Source: an uncultured Nesterenkonia sp.
GTDB lineage: Bacteria; Actinomycetota; Actinomycetes; Actinomycetales; Micrococcaceae
Length of the DNA stretch: 64,000 nucleotides
Assembly: GCA_947494195.1 (NCBI GenBank)
Contig: CANLUC010000002.1
Span: 434,001-498,000, forward strand
Direction: 5' to 3'
Shown here: positions 50,945 to 60,486 of the stretch, one piece after another
Position numbering within the stretch: position 1 is the first letter of the stretch
How the letters are laid out: each line of letters starts with the position of its first letter
Position numbers and translations under genes: made by a program
The notes under the pieces: generated by a model
What the model saw: only the letters and a program-made list of their open reading frames with translations
The model's database searches: none
Told to the model about the DNA's origin: nothing

Positions 50945-51349
50945 GTGCGCTGGAAGAGACGCCCCGCGTGGGGAGGCCGTCCACTGGGTGCCGATGAATG
51001 GGCGGTCCTGCAGGCAGAGATCGTGGCAGGAGACCTGATAGCTGTGGACGACGCCGTGGAAGAGATCACGGGGTTCATGGACCCCTTCCGCGAAGACCTC
51101 GACGGGAGCCCCGTCGTCGGCGTCACGGATGGTCAGCTCGCCGTGGTGAAGGAACAGGTCACCGATGCGCGTGGCCGACGCGCACTGGCGCTCTCGCTCT
51201 ACGCCGCCGGCGTGGCAGGGTCCAGTCCCGATGCCTTCGCGCGGCTGAACTCGGCGGCCTCGGCTCTGGTGGACTACCTCAACGCGGAAGGGATCGTGGT
51301 GGACTCGATCAGCTGGACCGAGTCGGGCCCGATCAAGCGGCCCTTCTAG
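50945..51349 (+). CDS. Small conserved-looking protein of unknown function
   Basis: GTG at 50945 follows a strong CAGGAGG site; the open frame upstream is antisense to the SDR gene. The 134-residue acidic cytosolic protein begins with a basic RWKRRPAW segment and contains LQAEIVAGDLIAVDDAVEEITGF and a helical ALALSLYAAGVAGSSPDAFARLNSAASALVDYLNA half. It ends SWTESGPIKRPF. No family was recognised and no catalytic motif is visible. It is convergent with the metallo-beta-lactamase-fold gene. Confidence 0.6.
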   Translation: MRWKRRPAWGGRPLGADEWAVLQAEIVAGDLIAVDDAVEEITGFMDPFREDLDGSPVVGVTDGQLAVVKEQVTDARGRRALALSLYAAGVAGSSPDAFARLNSAASALVDYLNAEGIVVDSISWTESGPIKRPF

Positions 51350-51362
51350 CCTCAAGATCGCC

Positions 51363-51378
51363 GAGCACCGAGGTGCTC
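51363..51378. terminator. Short palindrome between convergent genes
   Basis: The 16-base perfect palindrome GAGCACCGAGGTGCTC lies between the stops of the small unknown gene and the MBL hydrolase gene. The loop would be very tight, so termination is only a possibility. Confidence 0.35.
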
Positions 51379-52196
51379 TAGCGCGGGCCCCGCTCGCCCA
51401 ATCGCTGCAGGTGATCGAGCTGCGCCGCTGCAATCTTGGTGGTGACGCCTGCGGGGAGGCCGCTGCGCTCCCCGTAGATCATCTCCCCCAGCGTCGCGGC
51501 GCTGATCTCTGTCTCGGCCCGGTCCGCGTCGCGCAGCAGGCCGCGAACCTGGTCCAGCCGCTGAAGCCGGTGTTCCAGATAGCGCTCGGCCACAGCTGCC
51601 ACGCTGTCCTGCTCCGGGCCGTGAGCCGGCAGCAGGCGGGCCGCGGTGTACCGGCGCAGGCGCTCCAGGCTGTGCAGATAATCAGTGAGGGTGCCGTCGG
51701 GATGATCCAGCATGGTGGTGCCCTCGCCCAGGATCGTGTCCCCGGTGATCATCGCCTCAGCCTCAGCTCGAGTCTCATCGCGCAGCCACAGACTCACCGA
51801 ATCCGAGGTGTGGCCGGGGGTGTGCAGCACCTGAAGGTGCAGGCTGCCGAGGTTCAGCACCTCTCCGTCGGTGAGCGGAGCAGCAGGTGAGGAATCGAGG
51901 GCGAGACACTGCGCGCCGTCGTGACCGCGGACCGGCGCGGCGAAGGCCTCGCTGAACTCGGCAGCGGCACCGGTGTGGTCGGTGTGACGGTGTGTGACCA
52001 GGATCTGGGTCACCGTTCGAGAGCCGACGGCGGCGCGCACCTGCGCCAGATGCCCCGGGTGATCCGCCGGCCCGGGATCCACGATGATCGCCTCGGAGAC
52101 CTCCTCGCCGCCGAGGACGTAGGTGTTGGTCCCCTGCAGCGTCATGGGAGAAGGGTTGTCACAGGTGATCCGTCTCACTGGTCGCGCCTCAGGCAT
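51378..52196 (-). CDS. Metallo-beta-lactamase-fold hydrolase (LACTB2/glyoxalase II-like)
   Basis: ATG at 52196 is preferred to a GTG two codons upstream because TAGGCT lies six bases before it. The 272-residue enzyme has THRHTDHTG, the HxHxDH di-zinc motif (about 68-76), LHTPGHTSDSVSLWL with another metal His, ITGDTILGEG with the bridging Asp and LLPAHGPEQ with the last His. The C-terminal ERYLEHRLQRLDQVRGLL helix-turn region is the winged-helix tail of LACTB2-type proteins. Family members hydrolyse thioesters or RNA; the substrate is not predictable. Confidence 0.87.
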   Translation of the reverse strand: MPEARPVRRITCDNPSPMTLQGTNTYVLGGEEVSEAIIVDPGPADHPGHLAQVRAAVGSRTVTQILVTHRHTDHTGAAAEFSEAFAAPVRGHDGAQCLALDSSPAAPLTDGEVLNLGSLHLQVLHTPGHTSDSVSLWLRDETRAEAEAMITGDTILGEGTTMLDHPDGTLTDYLHSLERLRRYTAARLLPAHGPEQDSVAAVAERYLEHRLQRLDQVRGLLRDADRAETEISAATLGEMIYGERSGLPAGVTTKIAAAQLDHLQRLGERGPR

Positions 52197-52202
52197 GGGC
52201 AC

Positions 52203-52208
52203 AGCCTA
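52203..52208 (-). promoter_or_regulatory. Leaderless -10 box TAGGCT for MBL hydrolase gene
   Basis: TAGGCT on the minus strand ends six bases before the ATG at 52196. It is mirrored by an identical hexamer on the plus strand for the divergent gene. Confidence 0.55.
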
Positions 52209-52253
52209 CCGATGCGGGCCCCAGGCGCACCGATCCCGCCAGTTCCAGACGCG

Positions 52254-52259
52254 TAGGCT
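52254..52259 (+). promoter_or_regulatory. Leaderless -10 box TAGGCT for glutathionyl-hydroquinone reductase-like gene
   Basis: TAGGCT ends six bases before the ATG at 52266. The two divergent -10 boxes are 45 bases apart, so RNA polymerases would compete for this 69-base intergenic region. Confidence 0.55.
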
Positions 52260-52265
52260 GAGCCC

Positions 52266-53399
52266 ATGGCCGAGAACAGCGAACCGAAGAAGACCGCAGG
52301 CACCGAGCACTCCACGAAGGGTGCATACGTGACCGGAGGCGAGTTCACCCGGGACACCAACTACATCGAGGATCGCGTCGTCGCGGACCCGGAGGCGGCG
52401 CGCGCCGCCTCCCCGGAGGAGTCATCCTCGATCGGAGATCCTCGCGCAGCAGGCCTCACCGAAGGAGGCCAGGCCTGGCCGGTGGAGCCCGGGCGCTATC
52501 GCCTCGTCGCCGCGCGCGCCTGCCCCTGGGCGCATCGCTCGATCATCATCCGCCGCCTGCTCGGCCTCGAGGACGCGATCTCGCTGGGAACTCCCGGGCC
52601 CACGCATGACGCACGCTCCTGGACCTTCGACCTGGACGACGGCGGGGTGGACCCTGTCCTGGGCACCGAACGGCTGCAGGAGAACTACTTCGCCCGCTTC
52701 CCCGACTACCCCCGCGGGATCACGGTCCCGGCGCTGGTGGACGTGCCCTCCGGCGGGGTGGTCACCAACAACTATCCGCAGCTGACCTTCGACCTCTCCA
52801 CCCAGTGGCGCGAGCATCACCGCGCGGGCGCACCCGATCTGCTCCCCGAGGACAAGATCGAGGAGATGCTTCCGGTGATCAAGCGGATCTTCACCGAGGT
52901 CAACAACGGCGTCTACCGCGCGGGCTTCGCCGGCTCGCAGAGCGCCTACCAGGAGGCCTACGACCGGCTCTTCACGGCTCTGGACTGGCTGGAGGAGCGC
53001 CTCGATTCCAGCCGCTACCTGATGGGAGAGCACATCACCGAGGCCGATGTCCGGCTCTTCACCACGCTGGTCCGCTTCGACCCGGTGTACCACGGCCATT
53101 TCAAGTGCAACCGGAACAAGCTCTCCGAGATGCCGAACCTGTGGGCCTACGCCAGGGATCTCTTCCAGACCCCCGGATTAGGCGACACGGTGGACTTCGA
53201 TCAGATCAAGCGCCACTACTACGAGGTTCACGAAGACATCAACCCGACCCAGATCGTCCCGGCCGGACCGGACCTGGAGAACTGGCTGAGCGAGCACGGC
53301 CGCGAAGCCCTCGGCGGCTCACCCTTCGGGGAAGGTTCCGCTCCCGGGCCGATCGCCGAATCGGAGCAGCCTCCGGGAGCCAACCCGCTCTACCGCTGA
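52266..53399 (+). CDS. Glutathionyl-hydroquinone reductase-like protein (YqjG/ECM4 family)
   Basis: This 377-residue protein has a thioredoxin-like N-domain with the family active-site motif ACPWAHR (Cys about 85), the RRLLGLEDAISLGTPGP segment, TVPALVDV, and a GST-type helical C-domain with VNNGVYRAGFAGSQSAYQEAY (about 215-235) and LEERL/RYLMGEHITEADVRLFTTLVRFDPVYHGHFKCN. The family reduces thiol-conjugated hydroquinones. Actinobacteria generally make mycothiol rather than glutathione, so the natural thiol may differ. The N-terminal about 45 residues and last 30 are extra, acidic or proline-rich. Confidence 0.88.
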   Translation: MAENSEPKKTAGTEHSTKGAYVTGGEFTRDTNYIEDRVVADPEAARAASPEESSSIGDPRAAGLTEGGQAWPVEPGRYRLVAARACPWAHRSIIIRRLLGLEDAISLGTPGPTHDARSWTFDLDDGGVDPVLGTERLQENYFARFPDYPRGITVPALVDVPSGGVVTNNYPQLTFDLSTQWREHHRAGAPDLLPEDKIEEMLPVIKRIFTEVNNGVYRAGFAGSQSAYQEAYDRLFTALDWLEERLDSSRYLMGEHITEADVRLFTTLVRFDPVYHGHFKCNRNKLSEMPNLWAYARDLFQTPGLGDTVDFDQIKRHYYEVHEDINPTQIVPAGPDLENWLSEHGREALGGSPFGEGSAPGPIAESEQPPGANPLYR

Positions 53400-53541
53400 G
53401 GCCCTCGAGGCTGCCGCGTCAGCCTCGGCCCGTGGGCTCCAGGGGGCGTCGGCCGCTCAGCCCGCCGGGTTCAGTACTGCACTGCCCACCGGTAGGGTTG
53501 CTGGTGAGACAAGCACAGCGGTATGCGAACGGGAGGGCTCA

Positions 53542-54333
53542 ATGTCCGCATCAGATCAACTCGACGGCCCCTTTCAGCAGCGATTCGTTGCTATGGGGGA
53601 TTCCTTCACCGAGGGCGTGGCGGACATTGACCCGTCGAGCCCCAATGGGGTGCGCGGCTGGGCCGACCGGGTGGCCGGTCAGCTGATATCCAATGACTCC
53701 TCCTGGGGCTATGCAAACCTCGCCGTGCGGGGCAAGAAGCTGCAGCAGGTCTTCGACGAGCAGCTGGACCCGGCGATCGGGCTCGAGCCGACACTGGTCA
53801 CCGTCTACGCCGGCGGCAACGACATCCTGCGCCCCACGGTCAACATCGACGGCCTCATGGAGCGCTACCGCTGGGGCGTGGAGAAGCTCATGAGCACCGG
53901 TGCGCGCGTGGTGCTCTTCACCGGGTTCGACTCCGGACAGGCTCCGCTGTTCAAAGCGACCCGCGGCCGGACGGCGATCTACAACGAGCATGTGCGCAAG
54001 ATCGCCGCCGACTTCGAGCTGGACCTGGTGGACTTCTGGCATATGCGGGAGTTCCAGGACTGGCGCTACTGGGATGTGGATCGCATGCACCTGGGCATCG
54101 CCGGGCACATGCTCATGGCCAAGAAGGTGCTCCAGGTGCTCGGCGAGAAGGATGAGATCGAGGATCCAGAGATCGAGGAGTCCCCGGTGGCCTCGCTGTC
54201 GGAACGGCTCATCGGTGAGGTGACCTGGACCCGGGACTACCTCTACCCGTGGCTGAAGCGCCGGGTCACCGGCACCTCCTCCGGGGATGACATGTCCCCG
54301 AAGTACCCGCGGCTCACCTCCAGGGTCTGGTAG
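53542..54333 (+). CDS. SGNH/GDSL-family hydrolase
   Basis: A GGGAGGG site precedes the ATG. The 263-residue protein has block I GDSFTEG (about 18-24) with the nucleophilic Ser, the Gly of block II in NLAVRGKK, GGNDILRP (block III, about 93-100) and the DRMHLGIAGH block V with catalytic Asp/His (about 178-187). There is no signal peptide, so it acts in the cytosol, probably as an esterase or lipase-like acylhydrolase. A TAGGGT -10-like box lies about 45 bases upstream. The C-terminal about 60 residues extend beyond the core. Confidence 0.86.
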   Translation: MSASDQLDGPFQQRFVAMGDSFTEGVADIDPSSPNGVRGWADRVAGQLISNDSSWGYANLAVRGKKLQQVFDEQLDPAIGLEPTLVTVYAGGNDILRPTVNIDGLMERYRWGVEKLMSTGARVVLFTGFDSGQAPLFKATRGRTAIYNEHVRKIAADFELDLVDFWHMREFQDWRYWDVDRMHLGIAGHMLMAKKVLQVLGEKDEIEDPEIEESPVASLSERLIGEVTWTRDYLYPWLKRRVTGTSSGDDMSPKYPRLTSRVW

Positions 54334-54394
54334 GCCCCAGGCTTCAGCTCTCAGCCCGAGCGTCGCGCTCCTGGCCCGCGACACTTGCTCGCGA

Positions 54395-54438
54395 TCCTGA
54401 CTCGCGCTCCTGACTCGCGATACGGCGGCTCAGCCGCC
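54395..54438. repeat. Short direct repeats and hairpin at the gabT 3' end
   Basis: TCCTGACTCGCG occurs at 54395-54406 and 54408-54419, after related partial copies. GGCGGC/GCCGCC then form a six-base stem (54424-54438) around the gabT stop. This may terminate gabT. Confidence 0.5.
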
Positions 54439-55728
54439 GACGACGGCGCTCACCGTCTCGGACCACAGTGCGACAGCCTGGTCCACCTCGGACTCGGAGA
54501 CCACCAGCGCGGGGATGAAGCGCACCACCTCGCCCCAGGAGCCGCAGATCAGCAGCAGCAGACCGCGCCGCGCCGCCTCCTGCTGCACCGCCGTCGCGGT
54601 GGCCGGATCGGGGGCGCCGTGGGCGTCGCGGAACTCGTTGCCCACCATCAGGCCGAGTCCGCGCACCTCGGCGATGCGCTGCGCGCCCGCGGACTCATTC
54701 GCGGTCGCCGCCACCTCTCGCAGTCCCGCCCGGAGCTGCTCGCCGCGGACGGCAGAGTTCTCCACCAGGCCCTCATCGGCGATCACGTCGAGCGTCGCCA
54801 CTGCCGCGGCACAGGCCACCGCATTGGCGCCGTAGGTTCCTCCCTGCGAGCCCGGCCAGGCTTTTGCCATGAGCTCGGCCGAGGCCGCGATGCCGGAGAT
54901 GGGGAAGCCGGAGGCGATGCCCTTGGCGAACATCATGATGTCTGCCAGCGGCTTGGCGTCCGCCGGGCTGAAGTGCTCGTGCCCCCAGAACCGGCCGGTG
55001 CGCCCGAATCCGGTCTGCACCTCGTCGACGATCAGCAGGATCCCGTGCCGATCCGCCCGTTCGCGCAGGCCCGCGAAGAAGCGCTCGTTGCCCGGGACGT
55101 AGCCGCCCTCACCGAGCACCGGCTCCACCATGAAGGCGGCGGTGTCTGCTGGATTCGACTGCGTCTGCAGCAGCAGGTCCAGCTCATGGAGTGCGAAATC
55201 AGTGGCCTGCTCCTGGTCCCAGCCGTACTCGCGGTAATGGCTGGGGTTCGGGAACGGTGCGACCATCACCCCGGACATCAGCGGGCTGAATCCTGCCCGG
55301 AACTTGGTGCCCGAGGTGGTCATGGACGCCGCGGCCACCGTGCGGCCGTGGAACCCGCCCTGGAAGACCACGATGTTCGGACGCCCGGTGGCCTGGCGGG
55401 CAAGCCGCAGGGCGGCTTCGGCAGCCTCGGATCCCGAGTTGGAGAAGAAGACGGAGTCCAGCCCGACCGGCAGCACCTCGGAGAGCTTCTCGGTGAGCTG
55501 GAGCAGGGGCTGATGCATGATCGTCGTGTACTGGCCATGGATGAGCTGACCGACCTGCTCCTGCGCTGCGGCGACCACCCGCGGGTGGCAGTGTCCGGTG
55601 TTCGTCACGCCGATGCCTGCGGTGAAGTCGAGGTGCGGCTGCCCGGACTCGTCGTAGAGCCACACTCCCTCACCCCGGGTCGCGACCAGGGGGGTTGCCT
55701 GCTTCAGGAGGGGGGAGAGGGTCGCCAT
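54430..55728 (-). CDS. gabT: Class III aminotransferase, probable 4-aminobutyrate transaminase
   Basis: ATG at 55728 has AAAGGTG nine bases upstream and gives 432 residues. This is a PLP enzyme of fold type I: SNSGSEAAEAALRLAR (about 105-120), GGFHGRT (about 133), DEVQTGFGRTG (about 240-250) and the PLP lysine in MMFAKGIASGFP (about 271). It transfers the amino group of 4-aminobutyrate or a similar omega-amine to 2-oxoglutarate. The divergent aldehyde dehydrogenase gene supports a GABA-to-succinate pathway; putrescine or ornithine-type substrates remain possible. A palindromic operator sits just upstream. Confidence 0.85.
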   Translation of the reverse strand: MATLSPLLKQATPLVATRGEGVWLYDESGQPHLDFTAGIGVTNTGHCHPRVVAAAQEQVGQLIHGQYTTIMHQPLLQLTEKLSEVLPVGLDSVFFSNSGSEAAEAALRLARQATGRPNIVVFQGGFHGRTVAAASMTTSGTKFRAGFSPLMSGVMVAPFPNPSHYREYGWDQEQATDFALHELDLLLQTQSNPADTAAFMVEPVLGEGGYVPGNERFFAGLRERADRHGILLIVDEVQTGFGRTGRFWGHEHFSPADAKPLADIMMFAKGIASGFPISGIAASAELMAKAWPGSQGGTYGANAVACAAAVATLDVIADEGLVENSAVRGEQLRAGLREVAATANESAGAQRIAEVRGLGLMVGNEFRDAHGAPDPATATAVQQEAARRGLLLLICGSWGEVVRFIPALVVSESEVDQAVALWSETVSAVVGG

Positions 55729-55743
55729 CGTGTGCACCTTTCG

Positions 55744-55757
55744 GATTGTTGACAATC
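55744..55757. promoter_or_regulatory. Palindromic operator upstream of gabT
   Basis: GATTGT-TG-ACAATC is a perfect 6-2-6 inverted repeat of the GntR/FadR-like TTGT..ACAA type. On the minus strand a promoter with TGGTCA (55799-55794) and TAGCCT (55776-55771), 17 bases apart, would start transcription just before it, so a bound repressor would block elongation. No regulator gene is adjacent. Confidence 0.6.
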
Positions 55758-55770
55758 TTGCGTCCGGACT

Positions 55771-55799
55771 AGGCTAGCGCGCATAGCGGCACATGACCA
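55771..55799 (-). promoter_or_regulatory. Candidate gabT promoter
   Basis: TGGTCA and TAGCCT on the minus strand are separated by 17 bases. The predicted start lies near 55764, immediately upstream of the palindrome. Confidence 0.45.
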
Positions 55800-55905
55800 G
55801 TGCAGCAGGTGACCCAGGACCCGCCGGCACAGCCTGAGGCGCCGGCGTCATCCGGGCCGCTGACGCAACCCGAACACACCAGATGCCCCGGGCAGGCGGG
55901 CGGCG

Positions 55906-55911
55906 TAGGCT
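55906..55911 (+). promoter_or_regulatory. Candidate gabD -10 box TAGGCT
   Basis: TAGGCT lies 47 bases before the gabD ATG and matches the hexamer used by several other genes here, but this transcript would carry a leader with a GAGGAGG ribosome site. No good -35 is visible. Confidence 0.35.
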
Positions 55912-55958
55912 GAGCGAGCAGGCCCACCGACGCCCGGTACACCTCTTGAGGAGGACGC

Positions 55959-57437
55959 ATGGCAGAACAGACCATCACTGCGGAACGCGAGGCCAGCCTG
56001 ATCCAGGCTGTGCCGAAGCAGCTCTACATCAATGGAGAGTGGGTGGACGCCCAGGGCAAGGCCACCTTGGAGGTCATCGACCCCTCCACCGGCAAGCCGC
56101 TCTGCGCCGTCGCCGACGCCTCCGAGCAGGACGGATGGGACGCGCTGAAGGCAGCCGAGGCCGCCCAGCCCGGACTCGCGGCGATGGCGCCGCGGGAACG
56201 AGCGAACATCTTGATGCGCGCCTTCGAGCTCATGCATGAGCGCAAGGATGACCTCGCGCTGCTGATGACCCTGGAGATGGGCAAGCCGCTGAGCGACTCC
56301 TACGGCGAGGTCACCTACGCCGCAGAGTTCTTCCGGCACTTCGCCGAGGAGGCGACCCGGATCAGCGGGAGCTACCAGACCGCCCCCGCCGGCAATGCGC
56401 GCTTCCTCGTCTCGAAGCAGCCCGTGGGGCCCTCCATCCTCATCACCCCGTGGAACTTCCCGCTGGCCATGGGTACGCGCAAGCTGGGACCGGCGATCGC
56501 CGCCGGCTGCACCTCCGTGCTCAAGCCTGCTGAGCTGACCCCGCTCTCCATGCTGGCGCTCGCAGACATCCTGCATGAGGCGGGGCTGCCCGCCGGAGCG
56601 GTCAACATCCTGGTGACCTCGACCTCGGGCAAGGTCATGGAGCCGCTCATCCGTTCGGGCATCGCTCGCAAGCTCTCCTTCACCGGGTCCACCGGTGTCG
56701 GCCGCAAGCTGCTCGAGCAGGCCTCGCAGCATGTTCTGCGCACCTCCATGGAGCTTGGCGGCAACGCAGGTTTCGTGGTCTTTGAGGACGCCGATCTCGA
56801 GGCTGCGGTGCAGGGCGCGCTGCTGGCCAAGATGCGCAACACCGGAGAGGCCTGCACGGCGGCCAACCGCATCTTCGTCCACCGCAGCGTGATGGATGAG
56901 TTCGCTCAGAAGCTCTCTGCCGAGCTGGAGAAGCTGCCGCTGGGCCGCGGTGTGGAGGACGGCGTGCGCGTCGGCCCGCTGGTGGACGCCAAGCAGCTGA
57001 ACAAGGTCGATGAGCTGGTCACCGACGCGGTCGACGGCGGCGCGAAGGTGCTGCTGGGAGGCAGGCCGGTGGACCGCGAGGGTTACTTCTATCCGCCCAC
57101 GATCCTCACCGACATTCCTGAGGGCGCGCGGATGCGGGATGAGGAGATCTTCGGACCCGTGGCTCCGCTGACCGCCTTCGACACCGAGGAGGAGGTCGTC
57201 GAGTGGATCAACGCCACTGAATACGGTCTGGTCAACTACGTCTACACGGAGAGCCTGCGCCGCGGCATCCGAGTGGCCGAAGCAGTGGAGTCCGGAATGG
57301 TGGGCCTGAATCAGGGCGCCGTCTCCAACCCGGCAGCCCCCTTCGGCGGAATCAAGGAGTCCGGACTGGGCCGCGAGGGCGGTGACATCGGCATCGAGGA
57401 GTTCCTTGAGACCAAGTACATCGGCATCGCCATGTGA
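55959..57437 (+). CDS. gabD: Succinate-semialdehyde dehydrogenase (NAD(P)+)
   Basis: This 492-residue aldehyde dehydrogenase has the NAD(P)-binding FTGSTGVG (about 244-251), the general base Glu in ELGGNAGF (about 266-273), the catalytic Cys in NTGEACTAANR (about 298) and EEIFGPV near residue 396. The GEACTAANR wording and NQGAVSNPAAPFGGIKESGLGREG C-terminus (quoted in part) are typical of succinate-semialdehyde dehydrogenases, which oxidise the GabT product to succinate. GAGGAGG precedes the ATG. A strong hairpin terminator follows 47 bases after the stop. Confidence 0.9.
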   Translation: MAEQTITAEREASLIQAVPKQLYINGEWVDAQGKATLEVIDPSTGKPLCAVADASEQDGWDALKAAEAAQPGLAAMAPRERANILMRAFELMHERKDDLALLMTLEMGKPLSDSYGEVTYAAEFFRHFAEEATRISGSYQTAPAGNARFLVSKQPVGPSILITPWNFPLAMGTRKLGPAIAAGCTSVLKPAELTPLSMLALADILHEAGLPAGAVNILVTSTSGKVMEPLIRSGIARKLSFTGSTGVGRKLLEQASQHVLRTSMELGGNAGFVVFEDADLEAAVQGALLAKMRNTGEACTAANRIFVHRSVMDEFAQKLSAELEKLPLGRGVEDGVRVGPLVDAKQLNKVDELVTDAVDGGAKVLLGGRPVDREGYFYPPTILTDIPEGARMRDEEIFGPVAPLTAFDTEEEVVEWINATEYGLVNYVYTESLRRGIRVAEAVESGMVGLNQGAVSNPAAPFGGIKESGLGREGGDIGIEEFLETKYIGIAM

Positions 57438-57650
57438 ACAGCGCGGTGACGATCCGGGCGAGGCACGTCTGATCCTCCTTGCCGAGCGGGCCCAGACTCC
57501 TTCCGAGGAGCTGGGCCCGCTCTGCTCTCGCCCCCTCGGTGGGCGCAGCATCGTCGCCGCCCGGAGGGTGCGCTCGGTGAGGCGCTGCGGAAGCCGTGTA
57601 CAGGCTCCGGGAATGGATTCCGCGGGGGTGTGGTTGGACCGGGAGTAGAA
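57438..57650 (+). other. Gene-free stretch between gabD and the dnaK regulatory region
   Basis: The 321-base gap from 57438 to 57758 contains the gabD terminator (57484-57522), the HAIR elements and the dnaK promoter. The part from 57523 to 57650 shows no coding signal or repeat that I can support. Confidence 0.6.
57484..57522 (+). terminator. Hairpin terminator after gabD
   Basis: GAGCGGGCCCAG and CTGGGCCCGCTC form a perfect 12-base-pair stem with a 15-base loop, followed by TGCTCTCG. Confidence 0.8.
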
Positions 57651-57671
57651 GTTGAGTCGACTTCACTCAAG
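57651..57671. promoter_or_regulatory. HAIR element 1 (HspR operator)
   Basis: GTTGAGT-N7-ACTCAAG matches the HspR inverted repeat CTTGAGT-N7-ACTCAAG except for the first base. It lies just upstream of the -35 box of the dnaK promoter. Confidence 0.85.
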
Positions 57672-57676
57672 TCAGT

Positions 57677-57704
57677 TTGACACCGCGTCGAACGAGGATA
57701 AGAC
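57677..57704 (+). promoter_or_regulatory. dnaK promoter
   Basis: TTGACA at 57677-57682 is a perfect -35 hexamer, and TAAGAC at 57699-57704 is the best -10 at 16-base spacing. HAIR elements flank the pair on both sides. Confidence 0.6.
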
Positions 57705-57724
57705 TTGAGCGTAGTTCGCTCAAC
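57704..57724. promoter_or_regulatory. HAIR element 2 (HspR operator)
   Basis: CTTGAGC-N7-GCTCAAC is a second, slightly diverged HspR-type inverted repeat. It overlaps the -10/transcription-start region, the position expected for direct repression. Confidence 0.8.
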
Positions 57725-57758
57725 GCAGCTCTCGACTCAGCTCTCGAAAGGAGTTCGT

Positions 57759-59609
<1,851 letters not shown>

Positions 59610-59621
59610 GGGGTCTGACTC

Positions 59622-60458
59622 ATGGCAGATCATAAGAACCCTGAGGTCCCCAGCGGCGAAGAGCCCGAGGAACAGGACCCGGTGCAGGACCCCTTGGCTC
59701 AGGCTGAGAAGATCCTGCAGGACCTTCCAGTGGAGGACGCACAGGACACCGAGACGATCGGGGCCGAGGGCAACGCCGAGAACTACGGCGCGGCCGGCGA
59801 TCCGGTCACCGAGGAAGAGGCCGCAGGCGTCTCCTCCGAGGATCTCGACCCCAGGGTCGCCGAGGAGCCGGAGCTGCAGCAGGTGACCGGTGACGAAGGC
59901 ATCACCGGGGGTGTCGAGACTGAGCCCGAGGAGCGCATCGAAGCAGCTGATGAGTTCCTCCGCGGCACCGAGGAGGAGGAGATCGCCGAGGCGGCTATGG
60001 CATCAGAAGATGAGGCAACCACTGCCGAGGACGCTGTGCGCGAAGCGGAGCTGCAGGCTGACCTGCAGCGACTCCAGGCCGAGTATGTGAACTATCGCCG
60101 CCGCGTGGAACGAGATCGGGCCACAGAGCGCGACCGGACCAAGGGCCAGCTCGTCACCGAGCTCCTGCCGGTTCTGGATGACATCTCCTCGGCCCGCCAG
60201 GCGGGCGATCTCGAGGAGGGTCCCTTCGCCCACATCGCCTCACGGTTGGAGTCGGTGCTGCAGCAGCAGGGCCTCGTGGTGGTGGGGGAGATCGGTGAAG
60301 CCTTCGATCCCAACCAGCACGAAGCCATCATGGCCCAGCCTCATGAGGAGATCCCCGCCGATCATGTGGCCGTCGTGCTGCGTGCCGGCTATCGCCACGG
60401 TGACCGCCTGCTTCGGGCGGCCCAGGTGATGGTCTCCTCAGGACCCGCCGAGAGCTGA
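59622..60458 (+). CDS. grpE: Nucleotide exchange factor GrpE
   Basis: This 278-residue protein starts 12 bases after dnaK. The first about 145 residues are extremely acidic and low in hydrophobicity. They lead into the GrpE core: a coiled coil with [23 protein letters not shown] (about 145-167, quoted in parts), [16 protein letters not shown] and the C-terminal beta-domain with [13 protein letters not shown] and [18 protein letters not shown]. Typical GrpE is about 180-220 residues, so the acidic extension is long. GrpE releases ADP from DnaK and acts as a thermosensor. Confidence 0.96.
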   Translation: MADHKNPEVPSGEEPEEQDPVQDPLAQAEKILQDLPVEDAQDTETIGAEGNAENYGAAGDPVTEEEAAGVSSEDLDPRVAEEPELQQVTGDEGITGGVETEPEERIEAADEFLRGTEEEEIAEAAMASEDEATTAEDAVREAELQADLQRLQAEYVNYRRRVERDRATERDRTKGQLVTELLPVLDDISSARQAGDLEEGPFAHIASRLESVLQQQGLVVVGEIGEAFDPNQHEAIMAQPHEEIPADHVAVVLRAGYRHGDRLLRAAQVMVSSGPAES

Positions 60459-60486
60459 ACGAGAAACAAGGAAGGAGGGAGGCGCC

